Shown in pieces: positions 1 through 9,601 of a stretch of 64,000 nt of DNA (position 1 is the first letter of the stretch; the number at the start of each line of letters is the position of its first letter). The notes beneath the pieces were generated by a model. That model ran no database searches. It was not told the origin of the DNA and was given only the letters and a program-made list of their open reading frames with translations. A program made the translations under genes and the position numbers. The DNA comes from Sphingomonas sp. PsM26 (GTDB lineage: Bacteria; Pseudomonadota; Alphaproteobacteria; Sphingomonadales; Sphingomonadaceae), in the NCBI GenBank assembly GCA_030433805.1, contig JARUXA010000005.1, positions 186,001-250,000 on the forward strand. The letters are read 5' to 3'.

Positions 1-123
1 GGTGCGAAGTTCGACCCGCGCGATTTTCATGCGCAGGTGCTCGACACGGGATCGTTGCCGATGCCGGTCCTCGAACGCAAGATCGACGCCTGGGTTGCCA
101 TCGGCGGGGGCCCCGCGAAATGA
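1..123 (+). CDS. C-terminal 40 residues of a DUF885-family protein (partial)
   Basis: The frame is open from the first base and ends at TGA 121-123. The visible tail includes FDPRDFHAQVL and the hydrophobic-then-charged ending LPMPVLERKIDAW. This matches the C-terminal pattern of DUF885 proteins, which are secreted putative metallohydrolases, and it resembles the tail of the complete DUF885 protein at 1677-3485 (FHKILTMGAMPLTVLEK). The stop overlaps the start of the next gene in an ATGA arrangement, so the two are probably translationally coupled. The rest of the gene lies outside the window. Confidence 0.75.
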   Translation, partial: GAKFDPRDFHAQVLDTGSLPMPVLERKIDAWVAIGGGPAK

Positions 124-1649
124 TGCTGCGCCTGATCCCTTTGCTCGCTGTGGCAAGCCTGGTCGCAACGCCGATCGCGGCGCAGGACAAGAAGGAAACC
201 TCGACCGTCGAGAAGAAGGTCGACGACGAGGTCAAGCTGCCGCCGCTGCCCGCCGACAAGACGGTGCGACAGTCGGCGATGATCGGTGGTCGCCGCATCG
301 CGTACGACGCTACCGTCGGCAAGATTTCGGTGCGGGACGACAAGGGAAAGGAAATCGGTCAGGTCGTTTACACTTCCTATGTCGCGGCCGGTTCGGGAAA
401 GGGGGGTGCCGCACCCAATCGTCCGGTGACGTTCGCGTTCAACGGTGGTCCCGGCGCGTCGTCGGTGTTCCTGAACCTTGGCGCGGTAGGCCCCAAGCGG
501 GTCCAGTTCGGCGCCCAGGGCAACGCACCGTCCGATGCGCCGATCACGACGGACAACCCCAACAGCTGGCTCGATTTCACCGATCTGGTGTTCATCGATC
601 CCGTCGGCACGGGGTTCAGCCGCAGTCTGGTCGACGAAGAGAAGACCAAGAAGGCGTTCTACGCCAATGACCCCGACATCAAATATCTGTCCAAGGTGAT
701 CTACGACTGGCTCGTTACGGCGGGCCGGTTGCGGTCGCCGAAGTACGTGATGGGCGAGAGCTACGGCGGCTACCGCGCGCCGCGCATCGCCTATGAACTC
801 CAGTCTCAGATCGGGGTTGGGGTCAACGGGATCGTGATGGTCTCGCCGTATCTTGACCCCGCGTCGGGCGACGGCGCGACGGCGCTGTCGCCGTTGCCGT
901 GGATGATCGCCTTACCGTCGATGGCCGCCGCGCATCTCGAGCAACAGAAGCAATTGACGCCTGCGGCGATGGCCGACGTCGAAGCGTACACCCGCGGAGC
1001 ATTCGCAACGGACCTGCTGCGCGGGCGGACCGATCCGCAGGCGGTGTCGCGGCTTGTGGCCAATGTCAGCCGGTTGACGGGGCTCGATCCGGGGCTGGTC
1101 CAGAAATTGGGCGGGCGGGTCGACTCCGCGACGTTCCTCCGTGAAATCCACCGTGCAGACGGGACCATCGGCAGCATCTACGATTCCAACGTGACCGCGT
1201 TCGATCCGTTTCCCTGGTCTGCCGCACGCCAGTCGAGCGATCCGATCCTTGACGCGCTGATCGCGCCGACGACCAGCGCGGTGGTCGATTTCATGACGCG
1301 CGAAGTGGGGTGGAAGACCGACGCCCGCTATCATGCGCTGTCGTACGAGGTGAATGCGGCATGGGACCGTGGCAAGCCGGACGACACGCCGGTCACCGAC
1401 CTGCGCAAGGCGATCGCCAACGATCCCAGAATGGCCGTGATGATCGTGCACGGCTGGGACGATTTGTCCTGTCCGTTCTTCGCCTCGCGGCTGATCGTCG
1501 ACCAACTGCCGAGTTTCGGTGCGGTGGAACGGGTAAAGCTCACCGTCTATCCCGGCGGCCATATGTTCTACAGCCGCGAAGACAGCGGCGCGGCCTTCAA
1601 ACGCGATGCCCGCACGATCTATGGAGGCGGTGCCTTGCTAGCCAATTAG
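120..1649 (+). CDS. Secreted serine carboxypeptidase, peptidase family S10
   Basis: This 509-residue protein starts with a signal peptide that ends near AAQD (about residue 22). It carries the S10 hallmarks: an oxyanion-hole segment TFAFNGGPGASS (about 104-115), the nucleophile motif GESYGG with Ser214, an Asp region in VHGWDDLSCPF near 445, and a C-terminal His in YPGGHMFY. The family removes C-terminal residues from peptides at acidic pH; here it would act in the periplasm or outside the cell. The start at 120 overlaps the stop of the DUF885 gene (ATGA); a second ATG follows immediately at 123. Its neighbours on both sides are DUF885 proteins, which suggests a peptide-degradation locus. The specificity cannot be read from the sequence. 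Confidence 0.93.
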   Translation: MMLRLIPLLAVASLVATPIAAQDKKETSTVEKKVDDEVKLPPLPADKTVRQSAMIGGRRIAYDATVGKISVRDDKGKEIGQVVYTSYVAAGSGKGGAAPNRPVTFAFNGGPGASSVFLNLGAVGPKRVQFGAQGNAPSDAPITTDNPNSWLDFTDLVFIDPVGTGFSRSLVDEEKTKKAFYANDPDIKYLSKVIYDWLVTAGRLRSPKYVMGESYGGYRAPRIAYELQSQIGVGVNGIVMVSPYLDPASGDGATALSPLPWMIALPSMAAAHLEQQKQLTPAAMADVEAYTRGAFATDLLRGRTDPQAVSRLVANVSRLTGLDPGLVQKLGGRVDSATFLREIHRADGTIGSIYDSNVTAFDPFPWSAARQSSDPILDALIAPTTSAVVDFMTREVGWKTDARYHALSYEVNAAWDRGKPDDTPVTDLRKAIANDPRMAVMIVHGWDDLSCPFFASRLIVDQLPSFGAVERVKLTVYPGGHMFYSREDSGAAFKRDARTIYGGGALLAN

Positions 1650-1676
1650 GCAATGGCACCGTCGCCCGGTTGCGCA

Positions 1677-3485
1677 TCACGTCATTTGCTGGCGGGCGAC
1701 TTTCTCCAGAACGGTGAGCGGCATGGCGCCCATCGTCAGAATCTTGTGGAACGCCTTCGGATCCCATTGCGCGCCCGCCTTCCGCTTGGCCTCGTCACGC
1801 AAGCGGACCCAGACGGTGTGGCCGATCTTGTAACTGCACGCCTGGCCCGGCCAGACGGTGTAGCGGTCGATCTCGCCCTGACTACGGCCACGCGCGATGC
1901 CGGTGGTGGCGATCAGATAGTCGGTCGCCTTCTCGCGGCTCCACCGTTTGGCGTGCATCCCCGAGTCCACCACGAGGCGCGTCGCGCGGAAGAGCAGCGA
2001 CTGCAGATAACCGACTTGGCCTAGCGGATCGCCCTCATACAGGCCCATCTCGTCGGCAAGCTGCTCGGCATAGAGCGCCCACCCTTCGGAATAGCCCGAA
2101 TAGAACCCGCGGCGGCGGATCAGCGGGATGTCCTGGCTCTCCAGCGCGGACATGACCTGGAGATGATGACCCGGTACTGCCTCGTGATAACTGAGCGTCG
2201 CCAGTCCGAATTTCGGACGGTCGAACGTGTCGCGGAGGTTGATGAAGTAAATCGCCGGTCGCGTGCCGTCCAGTGAGGCGGATTGGTAATATCCTCCGGG
2301 AGCACCTGCCTGAATGGCCTCGGGCACCCGACGGACTTCGACCGGCGCCCGCGGGAGAACGGCAAATTGCTCGGGAAGGCGCTTCGTCATCGCCGAGATC
2401 TGCCCGCGCAGTTGCAGGAGAAGCTGTTCGCGCCCCGGATCGGTATTGGGATAGAGTTGATCGGGGCGCTTGTTGAGGGCCACCAATCGGTCGCCGACGC
2501 TACCCTGGGTCAGTCCCTGTGACCGGAGGATGGTGTCGATCCGCGCTCCAATCTCCGCCACTTGTGCGAGGCCGAGCCTGTGGATCTCGTCGCCGGTCAT
2601 GTCCACCGTGGTCGCTGCGCTGGCCGCCGCAGCGTAATAGGCGTCGCCATCGGGCAGGCGCCAGACGCCGGCATCATGGCGTGCGCGTCCGCGCAGCTCG
2701 GTTACCAGCGCGCGTTGCCGGTCCAGCGCAGGGTAGACCCGATCGCCAATGAGCTTCTCGACGAGCATCGCGCGTTCCGGCGGCAGGTTGGCCGCCTTGA
2801 GCTTGGCAGAAAGGTCCGCCACGAGACCGCTTGCGCCGGGTGCCTTGTCGCGTACGGCAGCCAGCTGTTTCAGCGTGGTGTCGAGGATGAAATCCGGGGC
2901 AAAGACGCCCTTGGCAGCGTCTTCCTGCTGCCGTTCGGTTTCCGCATCGATCGCGCCGGCGAATGCCTCCACCCGCGCGACATAGGCGTCGGCGTCGGAA
3001 GCGTTTTGGACCCTGTGCTGGTTGGCCAGGAAGTCAGGGACATTCCGGTACGCGCCCGTCAGCTGCGACAGGACATAGGGCGCGTAGCGACCGGCGCTGG
3101 CCCCATAGGCATAGCGCTCGCCGTCTAGCACCCGCTCTACGCCATAGCGGACGACATCATAGTCGAGGCGTGCGGCTTCGCCCAGCGCGTCGCGCCGGAC
3201 TGTCTTCAAGGCGGCGAGTTCCTGCCTGGCCCGCGCGAACTGTCGTGTTTGCGCAGCGCGCGATGTGTCGTCCAGTTTCGTCTTCAACTGCGCGCGCGTG
3301 CCGGTATCCAGGCCGAGCGACGTTGCCTGTTCGGGGCTGTCCTCGAGGCGGGCGTAAAAGAAACGATCGAGCATCGCGCGGAAGTCTGCGTCCTGACTGC
3401 GCGAGGCTGCGAAAACCGCCTGAGGCAGTGTTGCCGCAGCTGCAGACAGGAGGCTGGTAGAGGCAAGGAATTGACGGCGGTGCAT
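1677..3485 (-). CDS. DUF885-family secreted putative metallohydrolase
   Basis: The protein has 602 residues. It begins MHRRQFLAST followed by an alanine-rich stretch ending near VFAAS, which is a Tat-like or Sec signal. The family signature LSYHEAVPGHHLQ (residues 432-443) gives an HE...HH cluster like that of gluzincin-type metallopeptidases. The length is normal for the family. The start is supported by GGGAG five bases upstream. It is convergent with the S10 peptidase (27-bp gap) and lies 102 bp downstream of kdpE on the same strand, across an AT-richer gap that probably holds its own promoter. Exact substrates are not established for most members; peptide or ester hydrolysis is the usual assumption. 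Confidence 0.88.
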   Translation of the reverse strand: MHRRQFLASTSLLSAAAATLPQAVFAASRSQDADFRAMLDRFFYARLEDSPEQATSLGLDTGTRAQLKTKLDDTSRAAQTRQFARARQELAALKTVRRDALGEAARLDYDVVRYGVERVLDGERYAYGASAGRYAPYVLSQLTGAYRNVPDFLANQHRVQNASDADAYVARVEAFAGAIDAETERQQEDAAKGVFAPDFILDTTLKQLAAVRDKAPGASGLVADLSAKLKAANLPPERAMLVEKLIGDRVYPALDRQRALVTELRGRARHDAGVWRLPDGDAYYAAAASAATTVDMTGDEIHRLGLAQVAEIGARIDTILRSQGLTQGSVGDRLVALNKRPDQLYPNTDPGREQLLLQLRGQISAMTKRLPEQFAVLPRAPVEVRRVPEAIQAGAPGGYYQSASLDGTRPAIYFINLRDTFDRPKFGLATLSYHEAVPGHHLQVMSALESQDIPLIRRRGFYSGYSEGWALYAEQLADEMGLYEGDPLGQVGYLQSLLFRATRLVVDSGMHAKRWSREKATDYLIATTGIARGRSQGEIDRYTVWPGQACSYKIGHTVWVRLRDEAKRKAGAQWDPKAFHKILTMGAMPLTVLEKVARQQMT

Positions 3486-3587
3486 GATCGCTCCCGATGG
3501 TGATGGCGACCGGCTTACTGTATTCTGTCGCTGGAATTTAAGCGATTTGTTTGCATTTAAGGATTGTGACGGGCGTTTTGCGGAACG

Positions 3588-4274
3588 TCAGGCGTCGGAA
3601 CGCAGGCGGTAGCCAACGCCCAGTTCATTGGCGATGACGCTGCCGACCGGCCCCGGATGTTCCAGTTTCTGGCGCAGGTTGCGGATCACGATGCGGAGAT
3701 ATTCGACGCGCGGATCCTCCTCGCCGCCCCATGCCGCGGCGAGCACGCGCTGGTGCGTGACCACGCGACCGACATGCCGCGCAAGCACCGCGAGGACGTC
3801 GTGCTCCTTGCGGGTGAGGTGCAGTTCCTCGTCGCCGCGGAACACGATCCGGCGATCGAGATCGATGCTGACGTCGCCGGTGCGGACGATCTTGGGCGTG
3901 GTTTCGGACAGTCCGCGATGCCGCAGCGCCACGCGCAGGCGGGCGAGCAGTTCCTCGCTGTCGAACGGCTTGGTGATGAAATCGTCCGCCCCCAGATCGA
4001 GGGCGGTGACCTTTTCGTCGACCGCATCGCGCGCCGACACGACCAGGATCACCGCATCGCCGTGCGTCCGCAGCAACGGGATCAGGCTCAGCCCGTCGCG
4101 GTCGGGCAAGCCGAGATCGAGCAGGACCGCGCTCGGATGCTCGACCGCCGCCTGGTGCAGCGCCTGCCGCCCGTCCTCCGCCTCGACCACGGCATAGCCC
4201 GCGCGAGTCAGCGTATTGCGGAGCAGGCGGCGGATGGCGGCTTCGTCGTCCACCACGAGGATCTTTGCGGGCAT
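3588..4274 (-). CDS. kdpE: KdpE, OmpR-type response regulator of the potassium ATPase operon
   Basis: The protein has 228 residues. The receiver domain carries the acidic pair DD at 9-10 and the phospho-acceptor Asp53 in LLDLGLPDRD. The C-terminal winged helix (about 130-226) contains LTRKEHDVLAVLARHVGRVVTHQRVL, split here as LTRKEHDVL and RVVTHQRVL. It follows kdpD directly: the kdpD stop and the kdpE start form TGAATG, so translation is coupled. KdpE phosphorylated by KdpD activates kdp transcription under potassium limitation. It is the last gene of the operon as seen here. Confidence 0.97.
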   Translation of the reverse strand: MPAKILVVDDEAAIRRLLRNTLTRAGYAVVEAEDGRQALHQAAVEHPSAVLLDLGLPDRDGLSLIPLLRTHGDAVILVVSARDAVDEKVTALDLGADDFITKPFDSEELLARLRVALRHRGLSETTPKIVRTGDVSIDLDRRIVFRGDEELHLTRKEHDVLAVLARHVGRVVTHQRVLAAAWGGEEDPRVEYLRIVIRNLRQKLEHPGPVGSVIANELGVGYRLRSDA

Positions 4275-6950
4275 TCAGGCGAGGCTTTCGGGTTTGAGAT
4301 CGCGGACGATGAGCGCGGGCGGGAAGATCAGCGTGAAGGCAGCGCCCGGACCGTCGTCGCGGTTCCCGGCCTCGACCGTCATGTCCATCGCCTCGGCGAA
4401 CGCCTTGACGATCGCAAGGCCGAGACCCGTCCCGCCGATCGCGCGATCGGACCCCTCGAGGCGGCGGAACGTTTCGAACACTTCGGTTTCCTTGCCCGGC
4501 GGCAGGCCGGGGCCATGATCTTTCACCGCTAGGCGAAGCTCGCCGAAGCGGTGCCGCCCTTCGATCACGATCTCGGTGCCGGGATCGCCGTAACGCCCGG
4601 CATTGTCGAGCAGGTTGAGCAGGCAATGATGGAGCAGCTGTGGGTCGGTATAAACCAATGGCAAATCGGGCGGGACGTCGAGCCGGACCGCATGCCCCTC
4701 CAGCGCGCGCCGCGCATCGTGCGCCGCGCCGGTTACCGCATCGCTGAGGTCGGTCGGTTCGACGTTGAGCTTGAGCGCCCCTGCCTCGACTCGCGCCATG
4801 TCGAGCAGATTGGCGACGAAGCGGTTGAGCCGGGCGGCCTCGGCCTTGATCGTCCCGATCAATTCGGGGGTCGCGCCATGCTCGAGCTGGTCCGCCGCAG
4901 CGATGACCGCGGTGAGCGGGGTGCGCAGGTCATGGCTGACCGAGGACAGCAGCGCCGCGCGCAACCGGTCGCGCGTCCGCACGGTCTCGACATCGCGCAT
5001 CTCGACTTCGAGCCGCAACCGCTCGAGCACCAGTGCGGACTGGTCGAGCAAACTGCTGAGCAACGGCAGCTGGTCGGCGCGGACCGGGTCGGCGGTCGTC
5101 TCCTTGGCGACGCCGAGCACACCGAGCACGCGGCCACCGGCTTTCAGCGGCTGAAACAGCCATTCCGATGCCGCGAGCGTGCCCGAGCCCTTTCCCGCCG
5201 CCATTCCGGTGTCGAGCGCCCAGGTGGCGGCGGCGGTATCCATCGTGTCGAGATGGTAGGCCGCATCGCTCGCCGCGAGGATCTCGAGGTTGGTGCCCGT
5301 CCCGGCGACGAGCAGGATAACCTGCACGTCGAGCAGCCCGCCGACGTCGTCGCAGATCATCTGCGCGGCGACGTCGATGTCGTTGACGCTGGTGATCTGG
5401 CGCAGGAAACCGGCGAGCGTCGCATTGGTCCGCGCGCTCGCCGCGGCGAGATCGGCCTGCGCGCGGACGCGCGAGGTCAGCTGGCTCGTCGCGATCGCGA
5501 TGCCGAGCAGGACGACGACCGAGACGAGGTTCTCCGGGTTGCTGATGCTCAGCGTGCCGACCGGCGGCAGGAAGAAGAAGTTGTAGGCTAGGCTCGAGGC
5601 GATCCCCGCGTACAGGCCGGTGCGCAGGCCATACAGGCTTGCCGCGGCCATCACCGGCAGCAGATACAGCAACGCAACATTGCCGAGATCGAGGATGTGG
5701 AGCAGCGCGCTGGCGATGCCGGTGATGCCCGCGATCATCGCGGTGGTCACCGCATAGCCGCCGGGCGTGCCCCAGCGCGCGGGTCGGCGGCGGCCGCGCT
5801 CGCGTGCCCCCCCTTCGGCGACCATCGGCAGGACATGGACCGTCACCCCCGGCGTATCGCGGATCACGCGGTCGACGACCGAGCCGTGGAGCCATTCGAA
5901 CCAGCGCGACCGCCGCGACTTGCCCATGACCAGCTGCGTCGCGCGGGCGTCGATGAGGAAGCTCTGAAGTCCCGAAACGACATCGGTCGCGGGGACGGTG
6001 GCGACCGCCGCGCCGAGTTGCGTCGCCAGCGTCATCGCGGCGGCAACGCGTTGATGCTGGAGGTCGGTGAAATGCGCAGCGCGCGGGGTTTCGATGAACA
6101 CCGCGGTCCAAGGGCCCCGCAAGCCGTCCGCGACGCGCTTGCCCGCGCGCACCAGCGTGTCGGCACCCGGCAGTTCGTTGATCGCGACGACGATCCGGTC
6201 GCCGCCCGCCCAGGTGCCGCCGAGCCCCAGCGCGCGGACATCGTCGAGCATCCGCGCGTCGACCGCCTGTGCCGCGCGCCGCAGCGCCAGTTCGCGCAAG
6301 GCGGACAGGTTGGATTTGGAGAAGAAATGCGACAGCGCGCGCGTCGCTTCCTGAGGCAGGTAGACCTTGCCCGCCTTCAGGCGATCGATCAGCTCGTCCG
6401 GCGGGATGTCGACGACCTCGATCTCGGCCATTTCCAGCACGCTGTCGGGCACCGTTTCGCGGACACGGACGCGGGTGAAGCTGGCGACCACGTCGTTGAG
6501 GCTCTCGACGTGCTGGATGTTGAGCGTCGAATAGACGTCGATCCCCGCGGCGAGCAGTTCCTCGACGTCCTGATAGCGTTTGGGATGGCGACTGCCCGCT
6601 GCATTGGTGTGCGCGAGTTCGTCGACGAGGACAAGGCCCGGCGCGCGCGCGAGGATCGCGTCGAGATCCATCTCGTACAGGGTGCGCCCTTCATAGGGGA
6701 TCGGACGGCGCGGCATGATCTCGTGCCCGCGCGTAAGCGCCTCGGTCTCCGCGCGCCCGTGCGTTTCGACGACGCCGACAACGACATCCGCCCCGTCACG
6801 CCTGCGCGCCGCGCCTTCGGACAGCATTTCGAACGTCTTGCCGACTCCGGGCGCGGCACCGAGGAAGACCTTGAGACGCCCTCGGCCCTCCTGCGCGGCG
6901 GCGCGCAGGAGGGCGTCGGGGTCAGGTCTGCCGTCGCCCGAAACCAGCAT
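4275..6950 (-). CDS. kdpD: KdpD, potassium/osmosensor histidine kinase
   Basis: This 891-residue protein has the complete KdpD architecture. The N-terminal KdpD domain carries the P-loop GAAPGVGKT (31-39) and the Walker B-like LVLVDELAHTN (106-116). A USP-like domain spans about 250-375. The DUF4118 region at about 400-490 has four close membrane segments. A GAF-like region lies at about 510-640. The HisKA domain has phospho-acceptor His673 in VSHDLRTPLT, and the HATPase domain has DNAGRYGDPG and GTGLGLAI. It senses potassium or ionic strength and phosphorylates KdpE. The start overlaps the kdpC stop by one base (TGATG), and kdpE follows with no gap. Confidence 0.97.
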   Translation of the reverse strand: MLVSGDGRPDPDALLRAAAQEGRGRLKVFLGAAPGVGKTFEMLSEGAARRRDGADVVVGVVETHGRAETEALTRGHEIMPRRPIPYEGRTLYEMDLDAILARAPGLVLVDELAHTNAAGSRHPKRYQDVEELLAAGIDVYSTLNIQHVESLNDVVASFTRVRVRETVPDSVLEMAEIEVVDIPPDELIDRLKAGKVYLPQEATRALSHFFSKSNLSALRELALRRAAQAVDARMLDDVRALGLGGTWAGGDRIVVAINELPGADTLVRAGKRVADGLRGPWTAVFIETPRAAHFTDLQHQRVAAAMTLATQLGAAVATVPATDVVSGLQSFLIDARATQLVMGKSRRSRWFEWLHGSVVDRVIRDTPGVTVHVLPMVAEGGARERGRRRPARWGTPGGYAVTTAMIAGITGIASALLHILDLGNVALLYLLPVMAAASLYGLRTGLYAGIASSLAYNFFFLPPVGTLSISNPENLVSVVVLLGIAIATSQLTSRVRAQADLAAASARTNATLAGFLRQITSVNDIDVAAQMICDDVGGLLDVQVILLVAGTGTNLEILAASDAAYHLDTMDTAAATWALDTGMAAGKGSGTLAASEWLFQPLKAGGRVLGVLGVAKETTADPVRADQLPLLSSLLDQSALVLERLRLEVEMRDVETVRTRDRLRAALLSSVSHDLRTPLTAVIAAADQLEHGATPELIGTIKAEAARLNRFVANLLDMARVEAGALKLNVEPTDLSDAVTGAAHDARRALEGHAVRLDVPPDLPLVYTDPQLLHHCLLNLLDNAGRYGDPGTEIVIEGRHRFGELRLAVKDHGPGLPPGKETEVFETFRRLEGSDRAIGGTGLGLAIVKAFAEAMDMTVEAGNRDDGPGAAFTLIFPPALIVRDLKPESLA

Positions 6951-7540
6951 CAGCGCGCGGGCGCGCCGAAGGCTGGCAAAGCGTCGAGCGCGCGGTTGAG
7001 CGCGAGGACATTAACGCGCGGTTCACCGAGGATCGACGCATCCGTCGCATCGGTAACCAAAGTGCGAACCCGCTCGACCGGCACGCTGCGGACGCGCGCG
7101 ATCCGCGGTGCCTGCGCCAACGCGGCGGCGGGCGACAGGTCGGGGTCGAGCCCCGAACCGCTGGCAGTGACCAGATCCGCGGGCAGCAGACCCGACACGC
7201 CCTCGGCGCGGCGTTTGGCGATGTCGGGTTTCACGCGATCGACCAGCGCCTGGCTCGCCGGGCCGAGGTTCGACCCCGACGACGCGAGCCCGTCATAACC
7301 CTTGCCGGCGGCCGATGGCCGGGTCTGGAAATAGCGATCGGTCGTGAAGGCCTGTCCCACCACGGTGGAGCCGATCACGGTACCTTGGGCGTCGCGCACC
7401 AGGCTCCCGTTCGCCTGGCTCGGGAACAGCGCCTGGCCGATTCCGGTCATGGCGAGCGGGTAAACGAGCCCGAGAAGGACCGCGAACAGGATCGTCATGA
7501 CGATCGCTGGTCGGAGTGCGGAAGAGAAATCCTTGCCCAT
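6950..7540 (-). CDS. kdpC: KdpC, potassium-transporting ATPase C subunit
   Basis: The protein has 196 residues, the usual KdpC length. One N-terminal membrane anchor (about 10-32, rich in V, L and I) is followed by the periplasmic domain with the conserved segments FTTDRYFQTRPSA and SSGSNLGPASQAL. KdpC stabilises the KdpFABC complex and influences ATP affinity of KdpB. The ATG is preceded by AAGGA about nine bases upstream. It lies 12 bp after kdpB and overlaps kdpD by one base. The arrangement is a standard kdp operon. Confidence 0.97.
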   Translation of the reverse strand: MGKDFSSALRPAIVMTILFAVLLGLVYPLAMTGIGQALFPSQANGSLVRDAQGTVIGSTVVGQAFTTDRYFQTRPSAAGKGYDGLASSGSNLGPASQALVDRVKPDIAKRRAEGVSGLLPADLVTASGSGLDPDLSPAAALAQAPRIARVRSVPVERVRTLVTDATDASILGEPRVNVLALNRALDALPAFGAPAR

Positions 7541-7552
7541 GTCTGTTGATCC

Positions 7553-9589
7553 TTACGCGAGACCGAGGCCACCGACCACAAGGTCGATGAGCTTGATGCC
7601 GATGAATGGTGCGATCAGGCCACCCAGGCCGTACACCGCGAGGTTGCGCGCGAGCAGCGGTCCGGCTGCCATCGGCTTGTAGGCAACGCCGCGCAGCGCC
7701 AGCGGGACGAGGCACGGGATGATGACCGCGTTGAAGATGATCGCCGACAGGATCGCGCTTTCGGGACTCCCCAGCTGCATAACGTTGAGCACGCCAAGCC
7801 CCGGATAGAGCACGACGAACATCGCCGGGATGATCGCGAAATACTTCGCCACGTCATTGGCGACCGAGAAGGTCGTCAGCGCCCCGCGCGTCATCAGCAA
7901 CTGCTTGCCGAGGCCGACGACCTCGATCAGCTTGGTCGGATCGCTGTCGAGATCGACCATGTTACCCGCCTCGCGCGCAGCCTGTGTCCCGGTGTTCATC
8001 GCGACGCCGACGTCGGCCTGCGCCAAGGCAGGCGCGTCGTTGGTGCCGTCACCGCACATCGCGACGAGCCGGCCGCCGGTCTGTTCCTTGCGGATCAGCT
8101 CCAGCTTGTCCTCGGGCGTCGCCTGGGCGAGGAAATCGTCCACGCCCGCTTCCGCCGCGATCGCCGCGGCGGTCAGCGGGTTGTCGCCGGTGATCATCAC
8201 CGTGCGGATTCCCATCGCGCGCAACTCGCCGAACCGTTCGCGGATCCCGGCTTTCACGACGTCCTTGAGGAAGATCGCGCCGAGCAGGCGTCCGTCCTGT
8301 GCGACCGCCAGCGGCGTGCCGCCGGCGCGGGCGATCTCGTCGGTGATCCGGCGCAGTTCGGTCGCCGCCGCGGTTTCGCCCGATCCGGCATTGGCGCGCA
8401 GGATCGAATCGACCGCCCCTTTCTGGATCAACGTGTCGCCGATCTGCACGCCCGAAATGCGGGTCTGCGCGGTGAACGGGATGATCTCGGCCCCGGTCGG
8501 AAGCTCAGTCGTCGCGACGCTGAACGCTTGCCGCGCGAGCACCACGATCGAGCGGCCTTCAGGCGTTTCATCAGCGAGGCTCGCGAGCAAGGCGGCCTCG
8601 GCGAGTTGCTGCGGGCTGGTGCCCGAGACCGCGCGGAACTCGCTTGCCTGCCGGTCGCCGATCGTGATCGTGCCGGTCTTGTCGAGCAGCAGCACGTCGA
8701 TGTCGCCTGCCGCCTCGACCGCACGTCCCGATTTGGCGAGCACGTTGAAGCGCACCAGCCGGTCCATGCCCGCGATGCCGATCGCCGAGAGCAGCGCAGC
8801 GATCGTCGTCGGGATCAGCGTGATCAGCAACGCCGCCAGGATCGCCACCGGGATCGACCCGTGGGCGTAGGACGCGAAGCCCGGGATCGTGCCGACCGCG
8901 ATCAGGAAGATGATCGTCAGCCCGACGAGCAGCAGCGTCAGCGCGATCTCGTTCGGCGTCTTCTGGCGCTCGGCGCCTTCGACCAGCGCGATCATCCGGT
9001 CGAGGAAACCCTTGCCGGGCTCGACCGTCACCTTGACGCGGATCTCGTCCGAGATGACGCACGTGCCCGCGGTAACCGCGGAGCGATCGCCGCCCGCCTC
9101 GCGGATCACCGGCGCGCTCTCCCCGGTAATCGCCGCCTCGTTGACCGAGGCGACGCCCGAAACGACGTCACCGTCCGACGGGATCAGGTCGTTGGTCTCG
9201 ACCAGCACGATGTCGCCGACCTTGAGCTGGCTGGCGGGGACCGCGTCGAAATCGCGGCCGTCGCCTTTGAGCCGCTTGGCGGTGAGTTCCGCCTTGGTTG
9301 CGCGCAACGACGCCGCCTGCGCCTTGCCGCGCCCTTCGGCGAGCGCCTCGGCGAACGTGCCGAAGAGCACGGTCAGCCACAGCCAGATGGCGAGCTGGAG
9401 CTTGAAGCCGAGCGACAGATTGTCCTGCCCGACCACGAGCAGCACGGTCATCAACGCCGCGACCACGCCGGTGACGAACATCACCGGGTTGCGGATCAGC
9501 TCCTTGGGATTGAGCTTGAGGAACGAGGCCTTGATCGCGGGCACGACGAGGTCGGCCGTGAACAGGCTTTTTGTCTGGGTCTTTGCCAT
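7553..9589 (-). CDS. kdpB: KdpB, ATP-hydrolysing subunit of the high-affinity potassium pump
   Basis: A P-type ATPase of 678 residues. Visible motifs are TGES (155-158) in the actuator domain, DKTGTIT with phosphorylated Asp303, the hinge motif [12 protein letters not shown], and a small number of membrane helices around 35-85, 215-265 and 580-678, as expected for the short KdpB subgroup. KdpB hydrolyses ATP while potassium passes through KdpA. It lies 12 bp after kdpA and 12 bp before kdpC. Nothing in the catalytic motifs looks altered. Confidence 0.98.
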   Translation of the reverse strand: MAKTQTKSLFTADLVVPAIKASFLKLNPKELIRNPVMFVTGVVAALMTVLLVVGQDNLSLGFKLQLAIWLWLTVLFGTFAEALAEGRGKAQAASLRATKAELTAKRLKGDGRDFDAVPASQLKVGDIVLVETNDLIPSDGDVVSGVASVNEAAITGESAPVIREAGGDRSAVTAGTCVISDEIRVKVTVEPGKGFLDRMIALVEGAERQKTPNEIALTLLLVGLTIIFLIAVGTIPGFASYAHGSIPVAILAALLITLIPTTIAALLSAIGIAGMDRLVRFNVLAKSGRAVEAAGDIDVLLLDKTGTITIGDRQASEFRAVSGTSPQQLAEAALLASLADETPEGRSIVVLARQAFSVATTELPTGAEIIPFTAQTRISGVQIGDTLIQKGAVDSILRANAGSGETAAATELRRITDEIARAGGTPLAVAQDGRLLGAIFLKDVVKAGIRERFGELRAMGIRTVMITGDNPLTAAAIAAEAGVDDFLAQATPEDKLELIRKEQTGGRLVAMCGDGTNDAPALAQADVGVAMNTGTQAAREAGNMVDLDSDPTKLIEVVGLGKQLLMTRGALTTFSVANDVAKYFAIIPAMFVVLYPGLGVLNVMQLGSPESAILSAIIFNAVIIPCLVPLALRGVAYKPMAAGPLLARNLAVYGLGGLIAPFIGIKLIDLVVGGLGLA

Positions 9590-9601
9590 ATTGGCCCCCG
9601 A

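Noticed and set aside
5697..7298. Long open frame (533 codons) on the plus strand opposite kdpD/kdpC
   Set aside because: Composition is Arg/His/Asp-rich and repetitive, with no motif; it is the mirror of GC-rich codon use in kdpD. The minus-strand gene is certain.
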